In this document: piece after piece, positions 45,901-54,509 of the stretch
Layout: each line of letters opens with the position of its first letter
Numbering within the stretch: the stretch's first letter is position 1
Source of the DNA: Rotaria sp. Silwood1
Lineage: Eukaryota > Rotifera > Eurotatoria > Philodinida > Philodinidae
Assembly (NCBI GenBank): GCA_905250075.1
Contig: CAJNOP010000293.1
Coordinates: 179,986 to 243,985, forward strand
DNA: 64,000 nucleotides
Reading direction: 5' to 3'
Notes under the pieces: model-generated
Told to the model about the DNA's origin: nothing
Seen by the model: only the letters and a program-made list of their open reading frames with translations
The model's database searches: none
Translations under genes and position numbers: made by a program

Positions 45901-46086
45901 AATTTTACATTGTACTGGTTGAGATGGTTCTAAGAACTGTTTTTGACATTTATGGTATGTGTGATAAAATATATTATCTCGAAAACCGTCATAGAGAGAA
46001 CCAAGACATCCAACTGGATTAACAGCCTTACGTTCGATTACACCAAACGGTTTTTCCATTGAATTTTTACTAATTGATTTTGCCAT
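42973..46086 (-). CDS. Large AIG1/GIMAP-type GTPase with SNTX-like N-terminal region
   Basis: Intronless ORF of 1037 residues from the ATG at 46086. G domain: P-loop LLLGETGVGKSTF at about 530-542 and switch II IDTPGFGDTRGLDQDEQ at about 626-642, followed by FTNARSTFYTPG (candidate guanine-specificity region). This fits AIG1/septin-class GTPases such as GIMAPs, linked to innate immunity in animals and plants. The C-terminal third has a Cys/His cluster (RCLSCKGD near 848; CVRCLCTLDQH near 873), a probable metal site seen in invertebrate members, and coiled coils to the end. Residues 1-400 (for example GCLGSLYDGFRD, ATHMITSITFGIDAVIVF, STTILLHPL-like segments) recall the N-terminal region that animal cytosolic proteins share with the SNTX/MACPF-like superfamily. 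I base this on overall pattern only and imply no toxicity. No signal peptide or membrane helix: probably cytosolic. Its role is unknown, possibly defence. Confidence 0.75.
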   Translation of the reverse strand: MAKSISKNSMEKPFGVIERKAVNPVGCLGSLYDGFRDNIFYHTYHKCQKQFLEPSQPVQCKIVNGSVDSNFNILECIGIEPELRLSLLLNLTNRSGIAELLNYPHRIDQHTRFLYYSWIYGTQQFLENEVRALENSAIWRTLPHATHMITSITFGIDAVIVFQLPREDTVTNKIDRILEKVRDQFLREKNGMLMLTCNEDDLLSKTFNTKIYSNMPNLTCFFNVSYLLCEIDMFKRYPKYIYPLNYTLHPLTTLYSPNRTTSTILLHPLQTTKADQFRLLPCSLTDSIEQGLLQLRNLIRYLDTSLDEPIPRLLCGHLFDQLQKARIQWFNLRNIYMSKIQQVSKLVIDARSGLEKSYEIDRALQDHVQRTMKNDIKELIRNTSHLEKKGHLITDLRQQQFEYKNAAKYNIDKFDNITTIERKLINNDQRKLILCSNDTLNENNPSKLMHLRRILRQKFISNSMLRLIYADFSYSSFQLHDMIILPSNEINYSENLAKQQIFSPINGSPIPSPLPVPHEPVLVSKDKTINILLLGETGVGKSTFINAFANYLTFDSFEQAESGEPIVIIPVSFIMTVGDHFEERTVKFGELDRFNNENFNIVGESITQHCKSYIFDFKHSEDNNRRKVRIIDTPGFGDTRGLDQDEQNMQHILQYINNITYLNAICFLLKPNSSRLHIFFRTCLIQLFSLLDSKAQNNIIFCFTNARSTFYTPGNTGPLLKIMLTSASMDNISFKKENTYCFDSEAFRYLVALRNNIPFTDEEKKEYQMSWSTSVNESKRLIDYINKELIEYRIENGWQTIKHAQFEISYMIQPILETIRNTLRNFILWKNKSNQFIKLIAKPLHSTATRCLSCKGDLKQVVEFWIFSTYPHAMQNNSCVRCLCTLDQHVSIDYALNYTYSNITFNNVENTMIDMLTTLIHASTKLAYFLMHTAHSTKDDPLLNGLIEMIAEETYICEIKISNNFNKQLSEELSKFANEYEQQMKKMKLTQENIDLPTIYKLIEMIKGYSMVHEQMTAVKKRHRMMIEEYEYEVQKM

Positions 46087-47276
46087 ATTCTTCAACGTAG
46101 TCGATGGCAATCACTATAAAAATCACGAAAACAAATGCATTAATCTTATGTATTGGAAAAAAATTTGAAAGTTTTGTTTCATATTCAGTGAAATAGAAAT
46201 AGGCATAAAAACATCATTTATGAAGTCTTGGAAGGCGATGCATGTATATTCTATTGCAGTAGTCTTTAGAACCAATATAGAATCTTATTTAATTAATCAA
46301 TGCTTGTCATTTGAACTTATTCAATTCATCATATTCGTAAATAGAAAATTATAGTTTTTCAAAAAGTTTTAAATCTAAAGAAAGCATTTACATTTGAGAA
46401 AGTATGATAAACTCCTATTGAACTTGAAATATGTTTTAAACTGTTTAAACAATGCTATTTGAAAGATATGTTGCGGAATATTTCAAGAAGTTTTTATATT
46501 TAATGAAAAAACGTCATCAATTCTTCACTTCCTACATACCTTCAGACCCGATGTTTGTTTACACTTTTCATGTTGAGAAGTTCGAAAAAAGTATGGTGCA
46601 TTAAATCGCATGAATAAAGCTTTTCACAGAACGACAAAATTCTCACCAAACAGAAAGTAAAATCATTCTTTTTTTTAGTCAAAGAGAAAAAATACAGTTT
46701 TTTTTTTCGAAAAAATCAAAATAAAACAATATCAACATTGTCATTACATTGTGCTATTTATATCAAAAAGTTTCAAATTTGAGACAAACGACAGAATGAA
46801 TTTCTCAATGCAATACTTGTCAAAACACACGAAATACAATGCTGCAAATTAATATTAATTAGCTCAATTGCTTACTATTCGTATATAATACATGTAACGA
46901 TGATTGAAAATAAGACATTGAACAGCTCACTGTTATTTATCCATCTATGGATTTTTTTATTTTTGAAGAAAAAAAGAAGATCTACAGAGATGTTTTCAAA
47001 AGGACATTTATTGGTTCGTTAACATATTTGTAAACTATTTTACTATTTCCCATTAGTCTGTCGATTTAACAGAAATTATCAGTCAATGTTTATTCTTTAA
47101 ATTCTCAAAAATATAGAGTTACAGACAAACTATTAGATGTCGAAATGTTCTATATATTAGATAAAGATATGCAGATCATGCGATAATTTCATGTTGTTTC
47201 ATAATTGCTTTGTATCCTACTTCTGAAACAAGCATTTGTTCGCATATTCCTGGTAGATATGCACCGGTTCCAGTAA
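46087..47276. other. Upstream of GTPase gene; no gene recognised
   Basis: AT-rich sequence presumably holding the promoter and 5-prime leader of the minus-strand GTPase gene. No other feature seen. Confidence 0.5.
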
Positions 47277-47345
47277 TTAGGTGAATGTGGGTGTGGGTGT
47301 CTGGGGAGATTGAATGGAGGACTATCACCCACACCCACACCTAAA
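47277..47345. repeat. Telomere-like GT/CA hairpin, copy 12 (best preserved)
   Basis: Left arm TTAGGTGAATGTGGGTGTGG continuing GTGT, loop of 23 nt, right arm ATCACCCACACCCACACCTA ending in A. Apart from a 2-3 nt insertion the arms are exact complements over about 18 bp. It defines the family consensus TTAGGTGTGGGTGTGGGTG. Confidence 0.85.
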
Positions 47346-47356
47346 ACCTGTGTTTG

Positions 47357-47503
47357 CTAGTACAAGGTATGAAGTTTACTAACGTTTGATTCAATAGATA
47401 TTTGACATGCTTGATTCGATTCTAAAGCATCGATGTACGAGGAGCGAAGACTAAGATGGAGTGAGCAAGTTAGTACCATAAATGTAATCGTAAATTGCAG
47501 CAT
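47357..47503 (-). CDS. Possible small secreted peptide or first exon
   Basis: From ATG 47503 the minus strand reads MLQFTITFMVLTCSLHLSLR, a plausible signal peptide, then a short polar stretch ending YIDALESNQACQISIESNV and a stop at 47357. A GTTAGT donor within the last codons means it may be only the first exon of a longer gene. The conserved hairpin lies immediately downstream. No homologous family recognised. Confidence 0.25.
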   Translation of the reverse strand: MLQFTITFMVLTCSLHLSLRSSYIDALESNQACQISIESNVSKLHTLY

Positions 47504-47845
47504 ATTTGAGGGATAAATTTTATCGTCGATTGATATTTCTCTGCTTGAATGCCATGGCATTGTTGTAAATGCATCCTATTGTATGCCTGTATACCTTTGT
47601 TTGTAATATTCGTTCGAATCTCTTCAAGACGTTTCGACTGTTAGAGTACACATTTACATAAAGAGCTAAAGGTAACCTGCATGGTAAGTTCTCTTTTGTT
47701 ATTTAATCTATAACTTGCAGATAGTTCAAAAAGATATTGTTCATGATTGAAAATCTTTTTTCTTTTATAATCATAAAAATTCAGCTGAATATAAGCATCA
47801 GAAGAAAAAAAGAGACGCATTTATGAACTTCATTGTATATAGATA

Positions 47846-49151
47846 CTATTGAATCGATGTCTCTTTTTTGTCAATCTCTATCATTGATTCAATTTTCATA
47901 TCATTAGCATCGCCTTTATTCTCAGCTAGTTCTTGCGAAGCAGGCTCATCATCTTCGCCAAATTCAGTGTTCAATGTACTACGACGTAATATTCCACTAA
48001 AATAGAACACTCAATTAGACAATCGCTGAATGATCTGTTGAGATAGAAAGCATGAGAAACAAGTTCAATATATCTGTACTTACAAAGCTAGATCCATACG
48101 AGCGACTTCTTGAACTATTGGTGGCAATGATCTGTTTGATGTTTCAGGGAATAATAAAGTCATACTTGCTGCAATGAATGAAACAATTCCATAGAGTACA
48201 ATGGGATGTTTGAATGAAAGTCGTACCTAACAAAGATTGATTAATTTTCTTATTAAACATAAAATCCATAGATGATTTTACTGACTTAATAAACATTGTA
48301 ATATATTCCGACAAGCGCTCCTAAATGACCGACTGTTGAACAGCATCCTAATGCAGTTGTACGTACATTTGTTGGGAATAGTTAAGTAGTAAGTAGACGG
48401 ACCACAACATATGTGATCATACCACAGAATCCCAAGAAGACATTCATGATAAATAGATTGATTCCACGGGCTAAAATAAAAGTTTAAATTAATATAAAAT
48501 GTTCTCATACGCACTCGATTGTTCTGCTTTGGTGAAGCTTTGAATAAGTATAATTAACATAGGCACAATACCAAATGCTATGGCAAACAAGCAATAAGGT
48601 AGTTTTCGTCCAACTTGATCGAGTATAACATGGAACACAATATATGCAAGCAATTGTATCAATGCATTAACACAAAATGAAACATATGGATCAAATTGCC
48701 ATGATTTTCAAATATATATCATATAGATAATCGTCTTCATTAATATATAAATTAACAGTTACCTATATTTTGTAAAATACCATAAAAGACAAGATATAAA
48801 GTAAACCTAGTGAGATATGGAAGTGAAAATTGATGAATTCTTATGTGAATAGAAACTAACCACTATAAAAATAGATTGACAATAATAAAACTCATTATCG
48901 TATATTGAGACAAATTTGAAACATTTGTTCGAGTTTTCTTCGTGTCTGTATTCTATAATTCATATACGTTTCGTACTATCGAAATACAATATTTGTTACA
49001 GTTACTCACCGTTCTTTGAGTCCTCTTTAAGTCTATTATATGCTTCTGATCAAATCCTCTTTTGTTTACCAAGGCACCTTTCTTAAGAATTTTCTCAGCC
49101 TTCTCGTATCGTCTTTTTCTCACAAGCTCTCGAGGACTTTCAGGTAAGATC
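47846..49151 (-). pseudogene. SLC22-like organic ion transporter, C-terminal half, broken
   Basis: Minus-strand exons in order: 49151 onward (ILPESPRELVRKRRYEKAEK), about 48806-48756 (TLYLVFYGILQNIG), about 48710-48515 (WQFDPYVSFCVNALIQLL, DQVGRKLPY), about 48475-48290 (GINLFIMNVFLGFCG, TALGCCSTVGHLGAL), about 48230-48085 (FKHPIVLYGIVSFIA, TLLFPETSNRSLP) and a last exon with an acidic tail ending at 47846. PESPRW-like, DxxGRR-like, ELFPTxxR and LPETxxxxLP motifs in this order identify the second half of SLC22/organic cation transporters (major facilitator superfamily). The ELFPT motif is interrupted by TAA at 48382-48384 (T-stop-LFPTNVR) and the exon after it shifts frame. The N-terminal half is absent; unrelated sequence follows upstream. 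A dead, 5-prime-truncated gene. Confidence 0.7.
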
Positions 49152-49317
49152 CTAGTGTAATGAAATACAATTAACATTTAAATAACCAGAAGTTGATGCT
49201 GAAAATGTGACTTATTCATAATCAAGGCAGTCTATTCAGAATGTTGTCTGTTTGTGCGAGTATTCTTTGTACTAAAGCAGTTCAACTTTTGTCCGTTTTG
49301 CATGTTCTTTTTCTCGA

Positions 49318-49752
49318 ATGAGTGCTACGGTAACTACTACTCCTTCTGTAGTCATTCTACAAGTTTCACATAGGATCCATGAAGTCTCAGATAGTGAAAA
49401 TTATTCTGCAGTTAACCGCCGCCAATCATTCTATTAAATTGAGAAATTCATCAAGAGTGTTCGATATGAACGAGACGATCTTCATGTACCATTTAACTTC
49501 AATCTTGCACTATTGCAGAACTTTCCAAGCATTTATATTCATACGTATTTTCACAGAGGGGCGACAAGTGTTACAATAACTGAACGCAAGAAAATTCGTG
49601 ACTCAATAATGAACTATGGTACCGGTTGGGGAATTCACTATGTGTCACATCGTATCACTGAGGCGAACGAGGATCAACATAATGAAGGGACTCAATTAGC
49701 TGAACATCTTTTACAAATAGATATTGAGCGCATGAATGGAAGATTACAGTAA
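49318..49752 (+). pseudogene. Unknown ORF broken by one stop
   Basis: From ATG 49318 one frame runs MSATVTTTPSVVILQVSHRI through to QSFY, hits TAA, and continues EKFIKSVRYERDDLHVPFNF, then PSIYIHTYFHRGATSVTITE and GWGIHYVSHRITEANEDQHN to a stop at 49752: about 144 codons with a single internal stop. The sequence has the composition of a soluble enzyme-like protein and higher GC than its surroundings, so it looks like a recently inactivated gene, or a live one containing a readthrough codon or sequencing error. I do not recognise the family. The truncated SLC22-like relic is directly upstream in the opposite direction, so a rearrangement breakpoint lies near 49200-49300. Confidence 0.4.
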
Positions 49753-50319
49753 ACCTTTCGTAACTGTAGTTATCGTTTGTAGGGACGGAAGCGATTACGT
49801 TGTGAATACCCTGTTCTAAAAAAAGCTCCCTAAATTTAGTGATTGATTGTGGAAAATTGAAACGATCATTCTGTACTGAAACGCGATCAATCATCGGTTA
49901 TTTTTTCAATAGTTCTCATAATTTTTGCAAATATATTCCTAATTTGTTTTTTTTTGTAATGGCTTTCAATAAGCGTGCATTATTTCCGGCATAGGCGGCG
50001 GAACGTTATCAAATGGAGTGAGACTCAGTGTAAGGTTATTCCTTGTCGAAAGCAAGATTTATTCGAGTTGTCCTTATTTCAAACATAAGGATATTGAGGT
50101 ACCACGTTATGTTAGTCTCGGACTGACGTTGTGGCCTCATTATCTGACCCTCGAATTCTAATGTAGACAGATACATATTGATGAATCCTACGCTTTAGTG
50201 ATTGACTATAAATTTATGGCCAATAGAATATCAACAAGTTTTTCAAGGGTACAATTATTTCTATGGTACTGTTTATTACAGCGTGTAGCAAAATAAGTCT
50301 AAATACGATGAACAACAAT
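49753..50319. other. Intergenic
   Basis: No gene recognised with confidence. A 79-codon minus-strand frame at 49655-49894 (MIDRVSVQNDRFNFPQSITK) is well composed but overlaps the preceding broken ORF and shows no motif. Confidence 0.4.
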
Positions 50320-52074
50320 TCAGCACAACGTGAAATACACTCTCTTCCATAGAGGCCAGGTCATTCGCTGGGCTCTTTCTTCGTTCATCAGCTGTTGTGT
50401 GTCAAGTAAACGCCTTCCCACGTCGAGATCTATCGTTCTAGGCCGCATGAATGGTGGTCTCTTCCATATTTTCCATACGACATAGAAGATAATGACAACG
50501 GGAACACCAAGATAGGCTTCAAAGAAGGCATCGACACTTGAACTGTCATTTATAGGGAAGACAGCTATATAGAATTGAGCAATGAGACATAATATGTTGA
50601 GAATAAGACCGGCAACGCTTCCCCATACACCTAAAGGTGCCACGAAGGCAAGTTCGTCAAGAGTGTGACCTTGGGCCTTCCACGCCAATCGGAACATAAT
50701 GTGACATGCGCATATGGAACCCCAAGTGAAAAAGGACGATAAGCTCGAGAGAGCGAGTAGCCAAGTAAACACCTGAGTACCGACATTCGCACAGTTGATG
50801 TAAGCAATCAATCCCAGGAGCACCGACAAGGCGACGGCGGAAAGTGGACGACCTTTGCGATCGATATAAGTGAGTATCTTAGGTGCTTGACCACATTCGG
50901 CAAGTGCACACAACGTTCGAGATGCTGCATAGACGGACGAATTGCCTACCGAAAGCACTGCACAAAGAATGACGCCATTAAATATGGAAGGCAACACTTT
51001 AATGCCTGCATCTTCAATAGCAATCACGAAAGGTGATGCAGACGCATCATAGCTTGAGGATGCGCTGAGAAGACGTCTCGATGTGTAGGGCACCAGGCAA
51101 CCGATAAGAATCAAGGACACCATGTACAAAATAGCTATTCTCCAGAATACTTGTTTGACAGCTCGAGGAATAGTCTTTCGAGGATTGCCCGCTTCGGCCG
51201 CTGCCAAACCGACCAACTCTGTGCCCCCAAAGGCAAAACCGGCAGCGACAAAAACGGAACACACTCCTTTAAACCCGTTGGCGAATGCACCTGGATCATG
51301 CCAATATTTGAAGCCAAAATAAACATGATTTGGACCAACACGGAATACGAGTACAATACCAAGAATGATGAATCCAATGATACCAATCACTTTGATGATT
51401 GAGACACAGAATTCAACTTCACCGTAACCTCGAACACCGAACAGATTGATAATAAGAAGGGCGATAAGAAAAATAGTGATCCAAACTGCAAGATTAACGT
51501 GTGTTTTCCAATAGTCAATAACGATTCCAGCTGCCGTTAATTCGAGTGGCATAGTAATCAACGAATTGAGAGCATAGTTCCAGCCCATAGCAAATCCCCA
51601 GGCAGGATCCAGAAAGCGAGAACCGTAAACGGCGAAAGAACCAGAGACAGGAAAGGTAACTGCTAGCTCACCAAGTGCCATACATACGTTGAAAAGCATA
51701 AAACCGATAATGGCAAAATCAAGTACAACTGCAGCAGGACCACCAGTTGCAAGAGCAGAGCCTGAGGCAACAAAGAGACCGGTGCCAATTGATCCGCCGA
51801 TGGCAATCATCTGCAAGTGTCGATTTTTCAACTTTCTATGTAAACCAGTTTCTCCCTTTTCAACATGACCGTCTTGATCTTCTGCTTGTTTTGATCGGTT
51901 CATTTCGATCGAGACATTTCCAGAGGATGATGTACGTTTGAACGAATCGATGAGCTGATGAAATAAATTCGTAGCTTGTTCTGTAGACGAAATAGACATG
52001 ACTTGACCTGAACTGTCACTTGTCAGGGCAATGAGATCATTGTCAGGTGACGCTTCTGATTGTGCAACTGCCAT
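50320..52074 (-). CDS. Fungal-type amino acid permease (AAT/YAT family)
   Basis: Intronless ORF of 584 residues. About 85 cytosolic residues with a Ser-rich start precede LHRKLKNRHLQMIAIGGSIG and TGLFVASGSALATGGP, the signature of fungal and bacterial amino acid permeases (APC superfamily, PF00324), where the GSIGTGLF turn in helix 1 binds the substrate. Some twelve hydrophobic helices follow, with ELAVTFPVSGSFAVYGSRF, LVGLAAAEAGNPRKTIPRAV and SVGNSSVYAASRTLCALAEC in the expected order, and a C-terminal tail ending RMTWPLWKRVYFTLC. These carriers import amino acids with protons across the plasma membrane; substrate range is not deducible, although the sequence is close in style to fungal basic or general amino acid permeases. 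Animals normally lack this family. No introns, full length, high GC and varied codons against the AT-extreme usage at 37-42 kb all support horizontal transfer from a fungus, with function retained. Confidence 0.9.
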   Translation of the reverse strand: MAVAQSEASPDNDLIALTSDSSGQVMSISSTEQATNLFHQLIDSFKRTSSSGNVSIEMNRSKQAEDQDGHVEKGETGLHRKLKNRHLQMIAIGGSIGTGLFVASGSALATGGPAAVVLDFAIIGFMLFNVCMALGELAVTFPVSGSFAVYGSRFLDPAWGFAMGWNYALNSLITMPLELTAAGIVIDYWKTHVNLAVWITIFLIALLIINLFGVRGYGEVEFCVSIIKVIGIIGFIILGIVLVFRVGPNHVYFGFKYWHDPGAFANGFKGVCSVFVAAGFAFGGTELVGLAAAEAGNPRKTIPRAVKQVFWRIAILYMVSLILIGCLVPYTSRRLLSASSSYDASASPFVIAIEDAGIKVLPSIFNGVILCAVLSVGNSSVYAASRTLCALAECGQAPKILTYIDRKGRPLSAVALSVLLGLIAYINCANVGTQVFTWLLALSSLSSFFTWGSICACHIMFRLAWKAQGHTLDELAFVAPLGVWGSVAGLILNILCLIAQFYIAVFPINDSSSVDAFFEAYLGVPVVIIFYVVWKIWKRPPFMRPRTIDLDVGRRLLDTQQLMNEERAQRMTWPLWKRVYFTLC

Positions 52075-52716
52075 TTGTGCTCGTTATCAAATCTGTTAAG
52101 ACAAACTAACAAAGGATGTACATGCAAGGATTAGTGGCGTAGCCAGCAGAAGGGAATGAGCTAAGAGAGGGGGGGGGGCTGAGCTCCCTGTCAAAATTTT
52201 AGAACATCTAACAGTTCGATTTTGTAGTGAATATGTCTCCATGGAAGTATTATGTTTCAAGTAAAAAAAAAATGTGGCTAAGCAAATGAGGCTGATGCTT
52301 CGATAATATTCAGGTTATCTTGCGGTGTCAACAAGTAACTTGGATAGCAAAGAGAAATTTTTCTAAAATGCCTGTAACAGGAGATAAGAGACGTATATCT
52401 ACTGACTAAACAGCGCACAATCATGACTAGATATCAACTTTAAGTGAAGACAAAACTGTTTCGCTAAAACAGAACAAGAAAAGAGAGCAACACTTGACAC
52501 AATACACGACTATTCTATCCAACAGTAGTAAAGTAGAAATGATAGTCCACCTTTTTTTTCAACACTCACTGATTGAGTAAAAAGCCCTCTCATACACTTC
52601 GAAACCATTGATGAAGACAAAAGAAATCGAAAGTATAGATGCGCACAGTACAGCTAGAATGAATCGTTGTCGACGCATTTAACAACTTAGCTGATAGAAA
52701 ATGTTATTATTGATTT
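52075..52716. other. Intergenic upstream of permease gene
   Basis: No gene recognised. Contains the TGGCGTAGCCAG/poly-G repeat fragment listed separately. Confidence 0.5.
52132..52192. repeat. TGGCGTAGCCAG poly-G repeat fragment
   Basis: TTAGTGGCGTAGCCAGCAGA is followed within 30 bp by a run of ten G (AGAGGGGGGGGGGCTGAGCT). Sequences beginning AGTGGCGTAGCCAG and followed by long G runs occur in many invertebrate genomes as ends of dispersed transposon-derived repeats; this is from general knowledge and not checked. Confidence 0.4.
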
Positions 52717-53058
52717 TTAGTGCTTTTTCAGTGCTATGACTTCATCGTCCGATAAGTTCTTGAACTTCTTTGTTCGTGACAAATGCATATGTTGTTGTGG
52801 CGCAGAGAAAATATGGCGGCAGATCGTTTGAAAGACGGATGAGTGGCATACTGGTTGAAGTTTCAACAAATCTTGCTCTATGTCAATTTTGAAACCAAGA
52901 AATTGAAGCTCGATATCCTCCTCTCTTGGCTGTGTTGTGTAGATGTTGGGTGATTCAATAATGTTCCACCGAATTGAGTGCCTTTTCAAGACCATCAAAT
53001 GCTGTTCGTAATTCTTGGTTGATTTGAATGATGGTTTTGTGTCTTGACTTAAATTCAT
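52717..53058 (-). CDS. Hypothetical protein, 113 residues
   Basis: From ATG 53058 (the frame is open a little further upstream but without ATG) the product reads MNLSQDTKPSFKSTKNYEQH, then EEDIELQFLGFKIDIEQDLL, and ends KKFKNLSDDEVIALKKH. It is soluble, with no signal peptide and no membrane helix. The centre (LLKLQPVCHSSVFQTICRHI) is helical with two Cys. No known domain is recognised. The composition is protein-like and the frame is longer than expected by chance here, so it may be a real gene or a terminal exon. Confidence 0.4.
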   Translation of the reverse strand: MNLSQDTKPSFKSTKNYEQHLMVLKRHSIRWNIIESPNIYTTQPREEDIELQFLGFKIDIEQDLLKLQPVCHSSVFQTICRHIFSAPQQHMHLSRTKKFKNLSDDEVIALKKH

Positions 53059-53534
53059 GTTGGAGACATTAATGTTTGAAAAAGAGAGCCTGCTTGTGAC
53101 AGACAAATGGTCATTTCAGAAGGTGCATTTGTATGAAACGAGGAGAAAAGTTGTTTATGAGACAAGTGCAGAGGAATTCAACATCATACGTTGCCTTCTA
53201 GAGTCATTTTGTCAATTGTTCACATCGTCATAGGATGAAAAAGACCGAATTGTCATATTTCAAGCAAATGGATGCATATTAATTTAGGAAAATTGACAGC
53301 AGAAATGATGAAAGATAAAAGAAATTGAATGACTGTCGTAAAAATCATTGACTAATGATACTGTTGGAGTTTGAAAATTATGGATTTTTCGATTTTATTC
53401 AAAAGACATTTTCAACACAAGATGATAAGCAAAAACTGTTACGATGACTCATCTGCTGATTCACTGTCATCTATCTACTTGTTATTGATGTTTTCGCTCT
53501 TTCTCTTTCTCTCATCTGTTCACCCGAACACATA
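53059..53534. other. Intergenic
   Basis: No gene recognised. Confidence 0.5.
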
Positions 53535-53584
53535 TGTAGGTGTGGGTCTTCTTTTCAACAAAACCTGCACCCACCCACACCCTA
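53535..53584. repeat. Telomere-like GT/CA hairpin, copy 13
   Basis: TGTAGGTGTGGGTC, loop of 15 nt, then CCTGCACCCACCCACACCCT. Well-preserved GTGGGT units. Confidence 0.75.
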
Positions 53585-53936
53585 TTTCATATACGAAAAA
53601 TGATTTTATCTATCAATAAACCTGACAACATACTTTACTATAAAAACTCTCACATTCATAATTTTGATATAGTCATACTAATTGGATAAAGTAAAAATCA
53701 TGTGTTAATCTTATTTGTAAAACTTTGAAACCAATTTCTTCAGTCATTTAACAACAAAAAATTTTTCGTAGAAGTGAAAACCTATGCAAATTATAATGAT
53801 TCATAAAATTTATACGAACAGATGCTTTTTTCGTGACACGAAACTTCTGCGCAAAATGAAATTATTCGTTTTTTCTACGTCCAGTTAATGTAGCTTCTAA
53901 AATTTCATTAACTAATTTGTTGATACGGCTGTCAAA

Positions 53937-54000
53937 TATGAGTGTGGGTTTTTGGTGTTGGAATATGGTCTTCATTATGGTAAAATTTTCACACCCTTCA
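53937..54000. repeat. Telomere-like GT/CA hairpin, copy 14 (degenerate)
   Basis: TATGAGTGTGGGTTTTTGGT, long loop, then TTTTCACACCCTTC. Only about 350 bp from copy 13. Confidence 0.45.
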
Positions 54001-54509
54001 TTCTATTCGAACAGTCTTATGACAACCAGACAGCCACATTCGCCGAATAGTGAATGAAATCATTAACGATGCACTGACTTAACACAAACAGAACAGAAAA
54101 AAACTCAGTCTGCGCGGAAGTGTGTCATGGGGTAGTGTGACGCATGGAAGTTTCTTGAGCAGAACTGTGGGCATATCGCGATTTATAGATTCTTGTGTGA
54201 CATAATTTCGATTTAAAACGCAATTTGTGCATCATAGAATATATACTCCTGATTTATTTTTTCCAAGATATATTTTTGTTTTGTTAGGTTGATCACTTAC
54301 GTGTATTAGATCTGCCAATCTGTTCGTCGTGTATATTCATCAATCAATCATTGACAAATATTGAGAGATCAACAATTAAATATTATATTTAAAGTATAAA
54401 GAAACAAGCTTCCTTATTAAAATTTTCTATAGAATGACATAAAACCATTTTGTGTGAAATGCAGATAAATGTTCTAATAAAGTTTGATTTTATCTTTCAT
54501 ATAGTGATA
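54001..54509. other. Intergenic upstream of defensin gene
   Basis: No gene recognised. Presumably holds the defensin promoter; no specific immune-response site can be claimed from the sequence alone. Confidence 0.5.

Noticed and set aside
42973..46086. Reading the GTPase as a toxin because of its SNTX-like N-terminal pattern
   Set aside because: The similarity is to a module widely present in non-toxic cytosolic animal proteins; no signal peptide or C-terminal SPRY-like domain is present.
51047..51402. Four ORFs of 66-83 codons overlapping the permease gene
   Set aside because: Out-of-frame shadows caused by the higher GC content of the permease coding sequence.
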